Part shown: in pieces, positions 38,095-44,661 of the stretch
How the letters are laid out: each line of letters begins with the position of its first letter
Position numbering within the stretch: the first letter of the stretch is position 1
NCBI RefSeq assembly: GCF_040750395.1
Contig: NZ_JBFLVD010000011.1
Coordinates: 313,400-377,399 of the forward strand
Direction of reading: 5' to 3'
Length of the DNA: 64,000 nt
Source: Scandinavium sp002470465
GTDB lineage: Bacteria > Pseudomonadota > Gammaproteobacteria > Enterobacterales > Enterobacteriaceae
The notes under the pieces: generated by a model
Told to the model about the DNA's origin: nothing
The model's input: the letters and a program-made list of their open reading frames with translations, nothing else
The model's database searches: none
Position numbers and translations under genes: made by a program

Positions 38095-38547
38095 TCAAGG
38101 TTTGTTAGGAATGATTAACACCTGACCCGGATAGATTTTGTCCGGATGTTTGAGCATGGGTTTATTGGCCTCAAAGATGCGCTGATACTCGTTGGCCGTA
38201 CCGTATTCTGCTTTTGAAATGGCGCTCAGCGTGTCGCCTGACTTCACGGTGTAATAGCGACTTTCTGTGCCTGGCTGCGCGGTGGACAGGCTGTCGTTTA
38301 CCTGCGAAATGCCCGCCACGTTACCAATGGCGACCAGAATTTTCTCCTTCGCTTCCTGGCTCAGGCCGTCTCCGGTCACGGTGGCCGTGCCATCGCTTGC
38401 CACATCCACTTTGACTTTATCTGCCCCGGGCAGGCCCAGGTCGTTAATGTGCGTCTCCAGCTTTTTGCTCTGTTCGTCGCTGTTCTGGTTTGTTACCGCA
38501 TCCCAGAGTTTTTCGCCGGCTTCTTTCACGAAACTGAATAATCCCAT
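38095..38547 (-). CDS. kbp: BON-LysM protein of the Kbp/YgaU family
   Basis: 150-residue cytoplasmic protein with a BON domain (about 30-90) and a C-terminal LysM domain (about 97-147, SRYYTVKSGDTLSAISKAEYG). E. coli Kbp (149 residues) has the same two-domain plan and binds potassium. There is no signal peptide. In E. coli the gene is not next to icd, so this copy may be relocated or additional; the symbol rests on architecture and apparent similarity. Confidence 0.8.
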   Translation of the reverse strand: MGLFSFVKEAGEKLWDAVTNQNSDEQSKKLETHINDLGLPGADKVKVDVASDGTATVTGDGLSQEAKEKILVAIGNVAGISQVNDSLSTAQPGTESRYYTVKSGDTLSAISKAEYGTANEYQRIFEANKPMLKHPDKIYPGQVLIIPNKP

Positions 38548-38673
38548 ATTGAACTCCTGTTTAGAGGCAAAGAGGCTTCAGAGATCAAGTATAAATCACG
38601 TCCTCAGGGTGGCTATTTTTTTATGCCCGAACCGGAATGGTCGTTACGATAAGCAAAGCGTTGAGTAGGGCTT

Positions 38674-40308
38674 TTGCCTGCCTTGTGGCGCAGGACGCCG
38701 CCAGATTGTTTATCTCCCTTGCATCATGGCGTAGCGTGTATAACTCCGTTAAATTACATCCGTATCGTCACGCTCTCTTATTTTGTCAGTGGTGCCTTAG
38801 TGAAGAATGTCCAGGATGCGCTCAGAAAACGCCAGGCGCTGCTGATTTCCGCAGCAGTGACGCTTTTTTGCGTCACCCTTTATGTGATGTTTGCCTATCA
38901 ACAGCGAATGGCTGAGATCAACGAGCGTATCAATGCACTGGTGAATCAGGTCAATATGGTTTTTAACGACAATGAACTGATCGCCGATGCGACTGGGGTA
39001 CGATTCCAGCAAATACGCGGAACGCGCGAATGCGGTGGGTTAACGGCCTTTTCACTCCGGGATGGTGATGAGTGGGCGATCAATGGTGATCCCAACCATC
39101 TGAATGGTGATCCCAACCATCTGAATGGTGATTCAGGTACGCTGATTTCCCGTACGCAAAGTCTTGATGCCAGCTGCATGTACGTAGCGGCTGAATTCAT
39201 TCGCCATAAAATTAATAGCATCAATCCTGGCCGCTACGACTCACATCGCTACATTATTGCGCACGATACCAGCTGGTTTTACTGGTTCGATCCTCAGGAT
39301 TCCGTGCCTTTTCATTTTAGCGATTCAAAAATGGTGAACCAGCCTGGCTACTTTTTCAAGCCGCCGCAGTCCTTCTACGACCGCCTGCTGCAAAAAGACG
39401 TCACTAAGCGGGAAGGCAGCTCGACGAATTTTTACAGGGATCGCATCACCAGGGAAATGGCCTTCAGCGTGATCAGCTACATCTATGATTTATCCGGAGC
39501 CGAAGTGTCAGACCGGATTGTCGGGTATCTGCTGTACGATCATTCGCTGAGCGAAATGCGCGACACGCTGACTGACGTTTTTGACGGGCAGATACCGCCG
39601 ACGCTGATGGTTCAACTGGTGAACGTGCCGGACAAGACCTCTTTGTGCCTTACGGGCAACTGCTTCTGGCTGAATGATGCTTCGGTGCGTGCCATTTCGA
39701 GTAAATATGAATTTCGTTACGCGGTGCCGCTCTATCTGTTCGTGCTCAACGACACCCACGGCTGGAGCGCAGTGCTGATTGCGCCATTCCTTTTCCTGCT
39801 GCTGGCCTTTGTGCTGCGTCGCCAGCTCAATCTGAGCGACATTAAGGTTTACACCGATCCACTGACGGGCTGCTTTACGCGCAAAATTCTCGAGTTTGTT
39901 CATGAGCACATGGACGATTATCCGTCAGTTATCCTGATGGACTGCAATAAGTTTAAGGCCATCAATGATACCTGGGGCCACTCCGCAGGGGACAGGGCGC
40001 TACAGGTCATTGCCCTGCGGATGATGTCCAGCGTGCGGGACGCTAAAGATCTGGTGATTCGCACCGGCGGTGACGAGTTTGTGATCCTGCTGCAGAAAAC
40101 CGGTGAGGACGATGCCCGACGGGTGGCTGAACGTGTGGCACGGGAAATTTCAGCACACGATTTTATCGCCAGCGGAAGTGCTGTTCACTTGTCAGTATCG
40201 TGGGGCGTGGCGACTTATCAGCACGATCTGGCCACCACGATTCAGGTGGCCGATGCGGATATGTACAGGATGAAACAGGCGCGTCAGGAGGCGACGCTGA
40301 TTCGCTGA
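38674..40308 (+). CDS. Membrane-bound diguanylate cyclase (GGDEF)
   Basis: Makes cyclic-di-GMP in response to an unknown periplasmic signal. Two membrane helices (about 55-75 and 350-385) bracket a ~270-residue periplasmic domain. The C-terminal GGDEF domain begins DPLTGCFTRK and has an intact RTGGDEF motif at about 463-469. The usual RxxD inhibitory site is DAKD here, so product inhibition may be missing. A GTG at 38800 (VKNVQDALRKRQ) may be the true start, since residues before it look non-conserved. An in-frame 21-bp repeat lies at 39082-39132. The gene converges on a second, truncated GGDEF gene. Confidence 0.88.
   Translation: MPALWRRTPPDCLSPLHHGVACITPLNYIRIVTLSYFVSGALVKNVQDALRKRQALLISAAVTLFCVTLYVMFAYQQRMAEINERINALVNQVNMVFNDNELIADATGVRFQQIRGTRECGGLTAFSLRDGDEWAINGDPNHLNGDPNHLNGDSGTLISRTQSLDASCMYVAAEFIRHKINSINPGRYDSHRYIIAHDTSWFYWFDPQDSVPFHFSDSKMVNQPGYFFKPPQSFYDRLLQKDVTKREGSSTNFYRDRITREMAFSVISYIYDLSGAEVSDRIVGYLLYDHSLSEMRDTLTDVFDGQIPPTLMVQLVNVPDKTSLCLTGNCFWLNDASVRAISSKYEFRYAVPLYLFVLNDTHGWSAVLIAPFLFLLLAFVLRRQLNLSDIKVYTDPLTGCFTRKILEFVHEHMDDYPSVILMDCNKFKAINDTWGHSAGDRALQVIALRMMSSVRDAKDLVIRTGGDEFVILLQKTGEDDARRVAERVAREISAHDFIASGSAVHLSVSWGVATYQHDLATTIQVADADMYRMKQARQEATLIR
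39082..39132 (+). repeat. In-frame 21-bp tandem repeat in the GGDEF gene
   Basis: Two exact copies of a 21-bp unit (AATGGTGATCCCAACCATCT plus G) and nine bases of a third. The repeat encodes NGDPNHL twice and then NGD, in the periplasmic sensor domain. Confidence 0.95.
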
Positions 40309-40409
40309 CGGGTTTTCTTATCGAGATACATGGCGGCGTCGGCTGCCTGAATAGCGCTTTTCGCGTCCATCTCAAGTGGATCGAAGGAGCGAGAGTACGA
40401 TGAAGTGCC
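40284..40409 (-). pseudogene. 3' remnant of a second GGDEF-domain gene
   Basis: On the minus strand, 41 codons encode a typical GGDEF C-terminus: GTSSYS, then SAIQAADAAMYLDKK and a short basic tail before the stop. The match ends where prophage sequence begins, so the gene appears split by integration, with its larger 5' part expected beyond the right end of the prophage. It overlaps the last 25 bases of the intact cyclase gene tail to tail. An ATG at 40508 in phage DNA keeps the frame open but need not be used. Confidence 0.65.
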
Positions 40410-40435
40410 ACAAAAAAGCCCCGCCGGGGGAGACG
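40410..40435. other. Probable attL core of the P2-like prophage
   Basis: The sequence AAAAAAGCCCCGCCGGGGGAG lies exactly between the truncated host gene and int. It resembles the P2 core as I recall it, which also begins with a run of A, contains GCCC and ends GGGAGA. The precise core cannot be fixed without the right-hand copy, which is outside the window. Confidence 0.55.
40411..40430 (-). terminator. Hairpin with T run after int
   Basis: On the minus strand CCCC-GGC-GGGG is followed by CTTTTTT, downstream of int. It coincides with the putative attachment core and could terminate int transcription. Confidence 0.55.
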
Positions 40436-40517
40436 TAGCCCCCTGGCAGTAGTAGCTTCCAGCGGTGCAATGCGGGTTTGCGCGGCACGCAAGACAACTG
40501 AAAGCCACTAAAGACCA

Positions 40518-41528
40518 CTAAAGTGTGGTCACGGTGTGGACGCTCTTGGCGTCAAGGCCACCGCCTAAAGGATTTAACTTAATTGCATCCTGTAAGTACT
40601 CGGGGGCAAAGTGTGCATACACCATGGTTTGTTCAATTTTCGAATGCCCCAATATTCGTTGCAACGTGATGATGCTCCCCCCATTAATCATGAAATGGGT
40701 CGCGAAACTGTGGCGTAAAGCATGCGTTGCCTGCCCGGCAGGTAAGTCAGGTTTTAGCTCCTTCATTAGCAGTCGGAACGACGTATAATTTGCATCTGGA
40801 AAAAGAAAGCCTCTCTTATTGCCCACAATCATTTCCGAGACCTCATCAGATACCGGCACTGTGCGCGGCTTGTTCGTCTTAGTTTTGACAAATGTACAGC
40901 GGTTATGAATTACGTTTTCTGCTTTAAGACGGGCCGCTTCACCCCATCTTGCGCCAGTGCTGAGACAAAGAATCGCTATCTTTTTGTTGTCTCCATCCAG
41001 CCGCGAAAGTAACAACGTAATTTCAGCTTGTGTTAAATAACCTGTTTCGGGCTTATCTTCTTTTAACCGCTTCCTGCCCCTGAATGGATGCTCACCGTAA
41101 AACAACTCAGCTTCAATCAGAGCGGTAAACATGCCACTTAGACATGTTAAATCCCGATTGATGCTTGAAGGCTTAATCCCCTGAGTTCTGCGCACCGCTG
41201 TGTACTGGCCAATAAGCGATTTAGTAATCTGAAATGCACAAGGGTCATCGGTAATCTTGTTGAAAATCTCGATTTTACCGAGATTCGATTTACCGTGTTC
41301 TTCGTGCTTGCCTTTCAGTTCCCACCAGATTTGAGTTAGCTCTGACAGATGCCGCTTGTCTGCCGGTTTTGATAGCCAGTCTTTATTGTGGTGGTTGTAC
41401 TGAATGTGTTTCTCAAAGGCTACTGCCTCAGATTTTTTATCGAATTTCCTGCGGATGCGCTTTCCGTTGCGCCCCGTAGGTCTAATGTCCACTTCATATC
41501 GACCATCATCGAGTTTCTTAATGCTCAT
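40518..41528 (-). CDS. int: P2-like phage integrase (tyrosine recombinase)
   Basis: Catalyses site-specific integration and, with Cox and IHF, excision. 336 residues (P2 Int 337). The catalytic set is complete: Arg in STGARWGEA, a Lys in KTKTNKPRTVP, HALRHSFATH, the LGHS box, and the nucleophile Tyr in TMVYAHFAPEYL. An N-terminal arm-binding domain starts MSIKKLDDGRYEVD. It is leftmost in the prophage, next to attL, as expected for P2. Confidence 0.95.
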   Translation of the reverse strand: MSIKKLDDGRYEVDIRPTGRNGKRIRRKFDKKSEAVAFEKHIQYNHHNKDWLSKPADKRHLSELTQIWWELKGKHEEHGKSNLGKIEIFNKITDDPCAFQITKSLIGQYTAVRRTQGIKPSSINRDLTCLSGMFTALIEAELFYGEHPFRGRKRLKEDKPETGYLTQAEITLLLSRLDGDNKKIAILCLSTGARWGEAARLKAENVIHNRCTFVKTKTNKPRTVPVSDEVSEMIVGNKRGFLFPDANYTSFRLLMKELKPDLPAGQATHALRHSFATHFMINGGSIITLQRILGHSKIEQTMVYAHFAPEYLQDAIKLNPLGGGLDAKSVHTVTTL

Positions 41529-41670
41529 GAAACCCTCCGAATGGTGGTTTTAGCAATTACGGTAGAGCCTGAAGCCTTCCGGCGCTTCCGTTTAACTTCC
41601 TCGTAAGAACGGAAGTTATATTTCCTAACAAGTAAACAACATTTGTAATAAATGTGTGCTCGGTGAACTG

Positions 41671-41970
41671 TTAACCAGTCTTTTGGCCTGAGTGCTGCGA
41701 GGTTGTTACATCTTGCCCAAAGTGTGCGAGTGCCGGTGCTATTTGACCGGACTCTGGTGAAATCTGGTTAGTCATGAACCACAGGGCGTATTTGCTGAAT
41801 TGTGGGTGCTGGAGGATCTTCATCGTTACGTCTGTTGGAGGGACAGTCCTTCCGCTCTCATAGTAGGTCAATGAACTGTAAGGAACCCCTGTAATTTCAG
41901 CAAATTGCTTCCTGTTAAGCCTTTCAGACTCGCGCATTAGCGCCAGCTTTTCACTTATCGCTGTTGACAT
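41671..41970 (-). CDS. C: P2-type immunity repressor C
   Basis: Small repressor that keeps the lytic promoter off. The start at 41970 (MSTAISEKLALMRES) gives 99 residues, the length of P2 C, and the sequence is very similar throughout, including an HTH around RKQFAEITGVPYSSLTYYESG. The C-terminal tail (ALAHFGQDVTTSQHSGQKTG) also resembles P2 C. An upstream in-frame ATG at 42021 would run through the operator region. Divergent from cox. Confidence 0.92.
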   Translation of the reverse strand: MSTAISEKLALMRESERLNRKQFAEITGVPYSSLTYYESGRTVPPTDVTMKILQHPQFSKYALWFMTNQISPESGQIAPALAHFGQDVTTSQHSGQKTG

Positions 41971-41981
41971 GTTATCGAAAT

Positions 41982-42051
41982 CCTCTAATAATTTACTTGA
42001 TTCTCTATATTGAATTGACAACCTCTAATATGAACTGAAGCACATTAGAGG
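41982..42051. promoter_or_regulatory. Genetic switch region between C and cox
   Basis: Contains two direct copies of CCTCTAATA (41982-41990 and 42022-42030) and one inverted ATTAGAGG (42044-42051). These are likely C and/or Cox binding sites. A TTGACA (42015-42020) could be the -35 element of the rightward early promoter, though its -10 is weak. Confidence 0.5.
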
Positions 42052-42096
42052 ACATTGAAGACCATTGGTTAGATCTAGATGAAAGGTTACCAGATC

Positions 42097-42363
42097 ATGA
42101 AACAAGTTGTCAGCACAACGGACGCGCTTCCGTATAAGGAGTTCGCTCGGTTGATTGGGAAGTCTCCGGACGCGGTAAGAGGAATGATTGATAAGGGTAA
42201 GCTGCCTGTCATTGAAATGACTGACCCACAATCTACTTCGAATCGTGTGGGTGAGTTTTGGATTTATCTCCCAGCCTGGAACAACGGCATGAAGCTCGCT
42301 TATGAGAGCCGCCCAAAAGAAATTCGTGAAGGTTGGTTAATGTGGCTGGGGTTGGGTAATTAG
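42097..42363 (+). CDS. cox: Cox excisionase/repressor
   Basis: DNA-binding protein that directs excision and represses the lysogenic promoter. 88 residues, close to P2 Cox (91), with matching motifs: PYKEFARLIGKS (winged-helix start), VRGMIDKGKLPVIEMTDPQS and YLPAWNNGMKLAYESRPKEI. The ATG at 42097 is used; the one at 42079 adds six residues. First gene of the rightward early operon. Confidence 0.93.
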   Translation: MKQVVSTTDALPYKEFARLIGKSPDAVRGMIDKGKLPVIEMTDPQSTSNRVGEFWIYLPAWNNGMKLAYESRPKEIREGWLMWLGLGN

Positions 42364-42364
42364 A

Positions 42365-42565
42365 ATGGGGGCGTTAGAGATGCAACAGCAAAAAAATATG
42401 ATTTCAACGGTCACTTTGCCGTTTTATCAGAATGGCGCTCATGCAGGGAATGTTTATTACCATGTGGACGTTTGGGGGATGAACAGCCCCAAAATTGAGG
42501 CTGAAATAGAACGACGTCTGAAAGACGTTATTTTACAGATTCAATCTGATTGGAAAGCGTCTTGA
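42365..42565 (+). CDS. Small phage early protein, unknown
   Basis: 66 residues, or 61 if the ATG at 42380 (MQQQKNM) is used; the latter has GGGGGCG upstream. It contains TVTLPFYQNGAHAGNVYYHVDVW and a charged helix. It sits where P2 has orf78, but I cannot confirm relation. Its last 38 bases overlap a convergent gene on the other strand. Confidence 0.6.
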   Translation: MGALEMQQQKNMISTVTLPFYQNGAHAGNVYYHVDVWGMNSPKIEAEIERRLKDVILQIQSDWKAS

Positions 42566-42803
42566 AGTCAGCGCTGAGGACATTCAAATCGGCAATCGCC
42601 TTAATCGTGGTATCTGCCATCGGGTTAATGTTTTCTGAGATGGAGTTCATGACCTTCAGAAATTTATCCCGAGCGTCTCCCTCCAACGAGGCGCCAAGTG
42701 CGCAAGTCATAACTTCGAGGGCGAAGAGGCGGTCTTCAGTCGAGTGCTTGATGCGTGAGTCTTTCGCCTGATTCAGGAATGTTTCAATTTTTTGCTTTTC
42801 CAT
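42528..42803 (-). CDS. Small leftward gene in the early region, unknown
   Basis: 91-residue helical, soluble protein (MEKQKIETFLNQAKDSRI at the N-terminus) on the strand opposite to the early operon. AAGGAGAAATT before the ATG is a strong ribosome site, which argues for a real gene. It may be expressed in the lysogen as cargo. A 9-bp inverted repeat (42852-42896) lies upstream. Function unknown. Confidence 0.65.
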   Translation of the reverse strand: MEKQKIETFLNQAKDSRIKHSTEDRLFALEVMTCALGASLEGDARDKFLKVMNSISENINPMADTTIKAIADLNVLSADFKTLSNQIESVK

Positions 42804-42851
42804 AATTTCTCCTTGTTGATAGGTGATTGTTTTGGCGAACTAATCCTAACA

Positions 42852-42896
42852 CAAGACCTTGGGGAAGTTGTGGTCAAGATAATGCATAAGGTCTTG
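42852..42896. repeat. 9-bp inverted repeat before the leftward small gene
   Basis: CAAGACCTT at 42852-42860 and its exact complement AAGGTCTTG at 42888-42896, centred between the 91-residue leftward gene and the next rightward gene. Possible operator. Confidence 0.6.
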
Positions 42897-42904
42897 GGAT
42901 ACTA

Positions 42905-43075
42905 ATGAATGAACCTCGCTGCATTGCGCAGCTTCTACGTAATCAAAGCCCGATCCGAATTAATTTCACCATCACTCACGGTCGTGGTCGCAAAGGCATC
43001 ATTATCCGCACCCGTCAGCCGGGCTTAATCAGCCGGGTGTTCGCATTCATCAAGACCCGGAGATTCTGGAAATGA
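42905..43075 (+). CDS. Fil/DUF2724-like small phage protein
   Basis: 56 residues, MNEPRCIAQLLRNQSPIRIN at the N-terminus, then a basic segment THGRGRKGIIIRTRQPG. The pattern resembles the DUF2724 family that includes the phage 186 filamentation protein Fil, as I remember it. Its TGA overlaps the next gene's ATG (ATGA), indicating coupling to B. Not long enough for most ORF thresholds. Confidence 0.65.
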   Translation: MNEPRCIAQLLRNQSPIRINFTITHGRGRKGIIIRTRQPGLISRVFAFIKTRRFWK

Positions 43076-43572
43076 CTGTGATGACCCTCGGTATTGTGGA
43101 AAAGCAGCCCGCAGCTCTGCGCGGTCTTATCGGTAAGCATCTTGCCGTTCCGCGCTGGAAAGAGAGCTGTGATTTTTACAATAAAATGATGGAACGTGAC
43201 CGCCTGACCGTTTGCTTTCACGCGCAGTTAAAGCAGCGCCACGCCGCGACACGTTTCGAAGAAATGAACGACGTTGACCGTGAGCGTCTTGCTTGTGCAA
43301 TTGATGAATTGCGTGCTGCATTTTCAAAACGTCGTCAGGTTGGCGCGAGTGAAATCGCGTATATCAGCTATTTGACCGTCAGCCAGCGCCGCACTTTATT
43401 TATGCATGCCGGTTTGTCTGAGAATGAATTTAATCAGCCTTACTGGCGCATTAATGACGATTCATGTTACTGGCGCGAAAAGCTATTCCGTGCATTGCGT
43501 GAATTATTCAGCCTCTTTGAACGCGCCCCAACAATATTGACCTCGGTAAAGCCTGAGCAATATTTACATTAA
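43072..43572 (+). CDS. B: Replication protein B
   Basis: P2 B is thought to load host DnaB helicase for lagging-strand synthesis. This protein has 166 residues, identical in length to P2 B, with nearly matching sequence including KQRHAATRFEEMNDVDRERL and the C-terminal PTILTSVKPEQYLH. The start overlaps the preceding stop. Confidence 0.93.
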   Translation: MTVMTLGIVEKQPAALRGLIGKHLAVPRWKESCDFYNKMMERDRLTVCFHAQLKQRHAATRFEEMNDVDRERLACAIDELRAAFSKRRQVGASEIAYISYLTVSQRRTLFMHAGLSENEFNQPYWRINDDSCYWREKLFRALRELFSLFERAPTILTSVKPEQYLH

Positions 43573-43639
43573 TTAATGATTGCCGTTTTTTTAACGCACT
43601 TGAATGTGCGTGGCTTCTTTTTATCTGGAGAAAGTCATC

Positions 43640-43861
43640 ATGGCTAAAGCAGGGAATCAGAGCGGTAACTTTTCTTTATTGTTGCAGCAGGCGAAAGCCG
43701 AAGCACAGGCCGACGCCGCGACACAATTCTCGTCTCATCTTGACCGACTCATTCGACACATTGCTAATCGCGACCTGAACAGGGTCGAGATTGTTGAGCT
43801 GTTGAATCAGGAGTCGGTGAAGTTTCACAACGTCGGTTTGACTCGCGGGGAGGGCTGCTAA
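43640..43861 (+). CDS. DUF2732-like phage protein
   Basis: 73-residue, mostly helical protein; the ATG at 43640 follows GGAGAAAGTCATC. The pattern NFSLLLQQAKAEAQADAATQ followed by an HLDRLIRHI helix fits the DUF2732 group of P2-like early proteins (corresponding to the P2 orf80 position). Unknown function; the stop overlaps the next start by one base. Confidence 0.7.
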   Translation: MAKAGNQSGNFSLLLQQAKAEAQADAATQFSSHLDRLIRHIANRDLNRVEIVELLNQESVKFHNVGLTRGEGC

Positions 43862-44151
43862 TGTCTGCGCTGCTGCGTGAGGTTCTGTTAAATAACTGGC
43901 TGCAAGTTGCCATTGAAGAGAATGGTAATTATCGCCTGTCTGATATTAAACGCGATAAAGATACTGGTGAAAAAACAATATCCACTATCGCTATTTATGC
44001 CAGTGAATTAAGCCTTCTGGTCGACATGATTAGTCTCCTGACTAAACGCTCGATTCATTTCAAACAAACTACCACGCTCGATGACCTTGCCAAATTAAAC
44101 GCTGAGCTCAGCGCGTATTGCGCGTGCGAGCTCAAAAAACTGAAAGCATAA
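43861..44151 (+). CDS. P2 orf81-position early protein
   Basis: 96-residue protein with no recognised domain, in the position of P2 orf81. N-terminal LLREVLLNNWLQVAIEENG and a C-terminal helical segment ending CACELKKLKA. Function unknown; coupled to the previous gene by a TAATG overlap. Confidence 0.7.
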   Translation: MSALLREVLLNNWLQVAIEENGNYRLSDIKRDKDTGEKTISTIAIYASELSLLVDMISLLTKRSIHFKQTTTLDDLAKLNAELSAYCACELKKLKA

Positions 44152-44164
44152 AGGAGTTTTTTCA

Positions 44165-44389
44165 ATGCCAGATTTAATGGATCACCTTCAGGAATTACAG
44201 GCCGAGGCACTGGCCCGCAATACTAACGCCGCCCGACTGAAACCGTGCGTCGCTGCTTCGCTGTTTTGTGTCGACTGCGACCGCCCAATCCCGAAGGAAC
44301 GTCGCGCAGCCAATCCATCCGCACAGCGCTGTATCTATTGCCAGTCGCTGCTGGAAGCCAATGCAAAACATTTCCGGGGGCAGGCATGA
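44165..44389 (+). CDS. TraR/DksA-type zinc-finger protein
   Basis: 74 residues with a four-cysteine zinc motif, FCVDCDRPIPKERRAANPSA followed by QRCIYC, typical of TraR/DksA C4 proteins and of P2 orf82. Such proteins can bind RNA polymerase through its secondary channel. Its stop overlaps the next ATG. Confidence 0.85.
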   Translation: MPDLMDHLQELQAEALARNTNAARLKPCVAASLFCVDCDRPIPKERRAANPSAQRCIYCQSLLEANAKHFRGQA

Positions 44390-44661
44390 GCATTCGTATC
44401 GAAATTGGCGACCGCTATGTCGTCACCAGTGACCCATTCCAGTTTATTTTGCAGGAGAAAAAGACGGCTATCGCCGGGAAAAATGCCGGTAAAGAATGGC
44501 TGAATACTGTCGGTTATTACCCGAAACTGAGCCAGCTCATCAACGGTCTGATGATGCATGACGCATTGACTTGCGAGGCCCGCTGTCTCGGCGAGCTAAA
44601 TGCGCAGATTGAAAAGACTGCCCGCGAATGCGTTGAGGCATTTGCTGCGAATGTCCGTTGA
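44386..44661 (+). CDS. DUF5405-like phage protein
   Basis: 91 residues; the ATG at 44386 overlaps the preceding TGA. The N-terminus MSIRIEIGDRYVVTSDPFQF matches the orf83/DUF5405 proteins found just before gene A in P2-like phages. Function unknown. Confidence 0.75.
   Translation: MSIRIEIGDRYVVTSDPFQFILQEKKTAIAGKNAGKEWLNTVGYYPKLSQLINGLMMHDALTCEARCLGELNAQIEKTARECVEAFAANVR

Noticed and set aside
40309..40517. tRNA gene as the prophage attachment site
   Set aside because: No cloverleaf or tRNA 3' end is visible between the cyclase gene and int; a P2-like core next to a GGDEF remnant explains the junction better.
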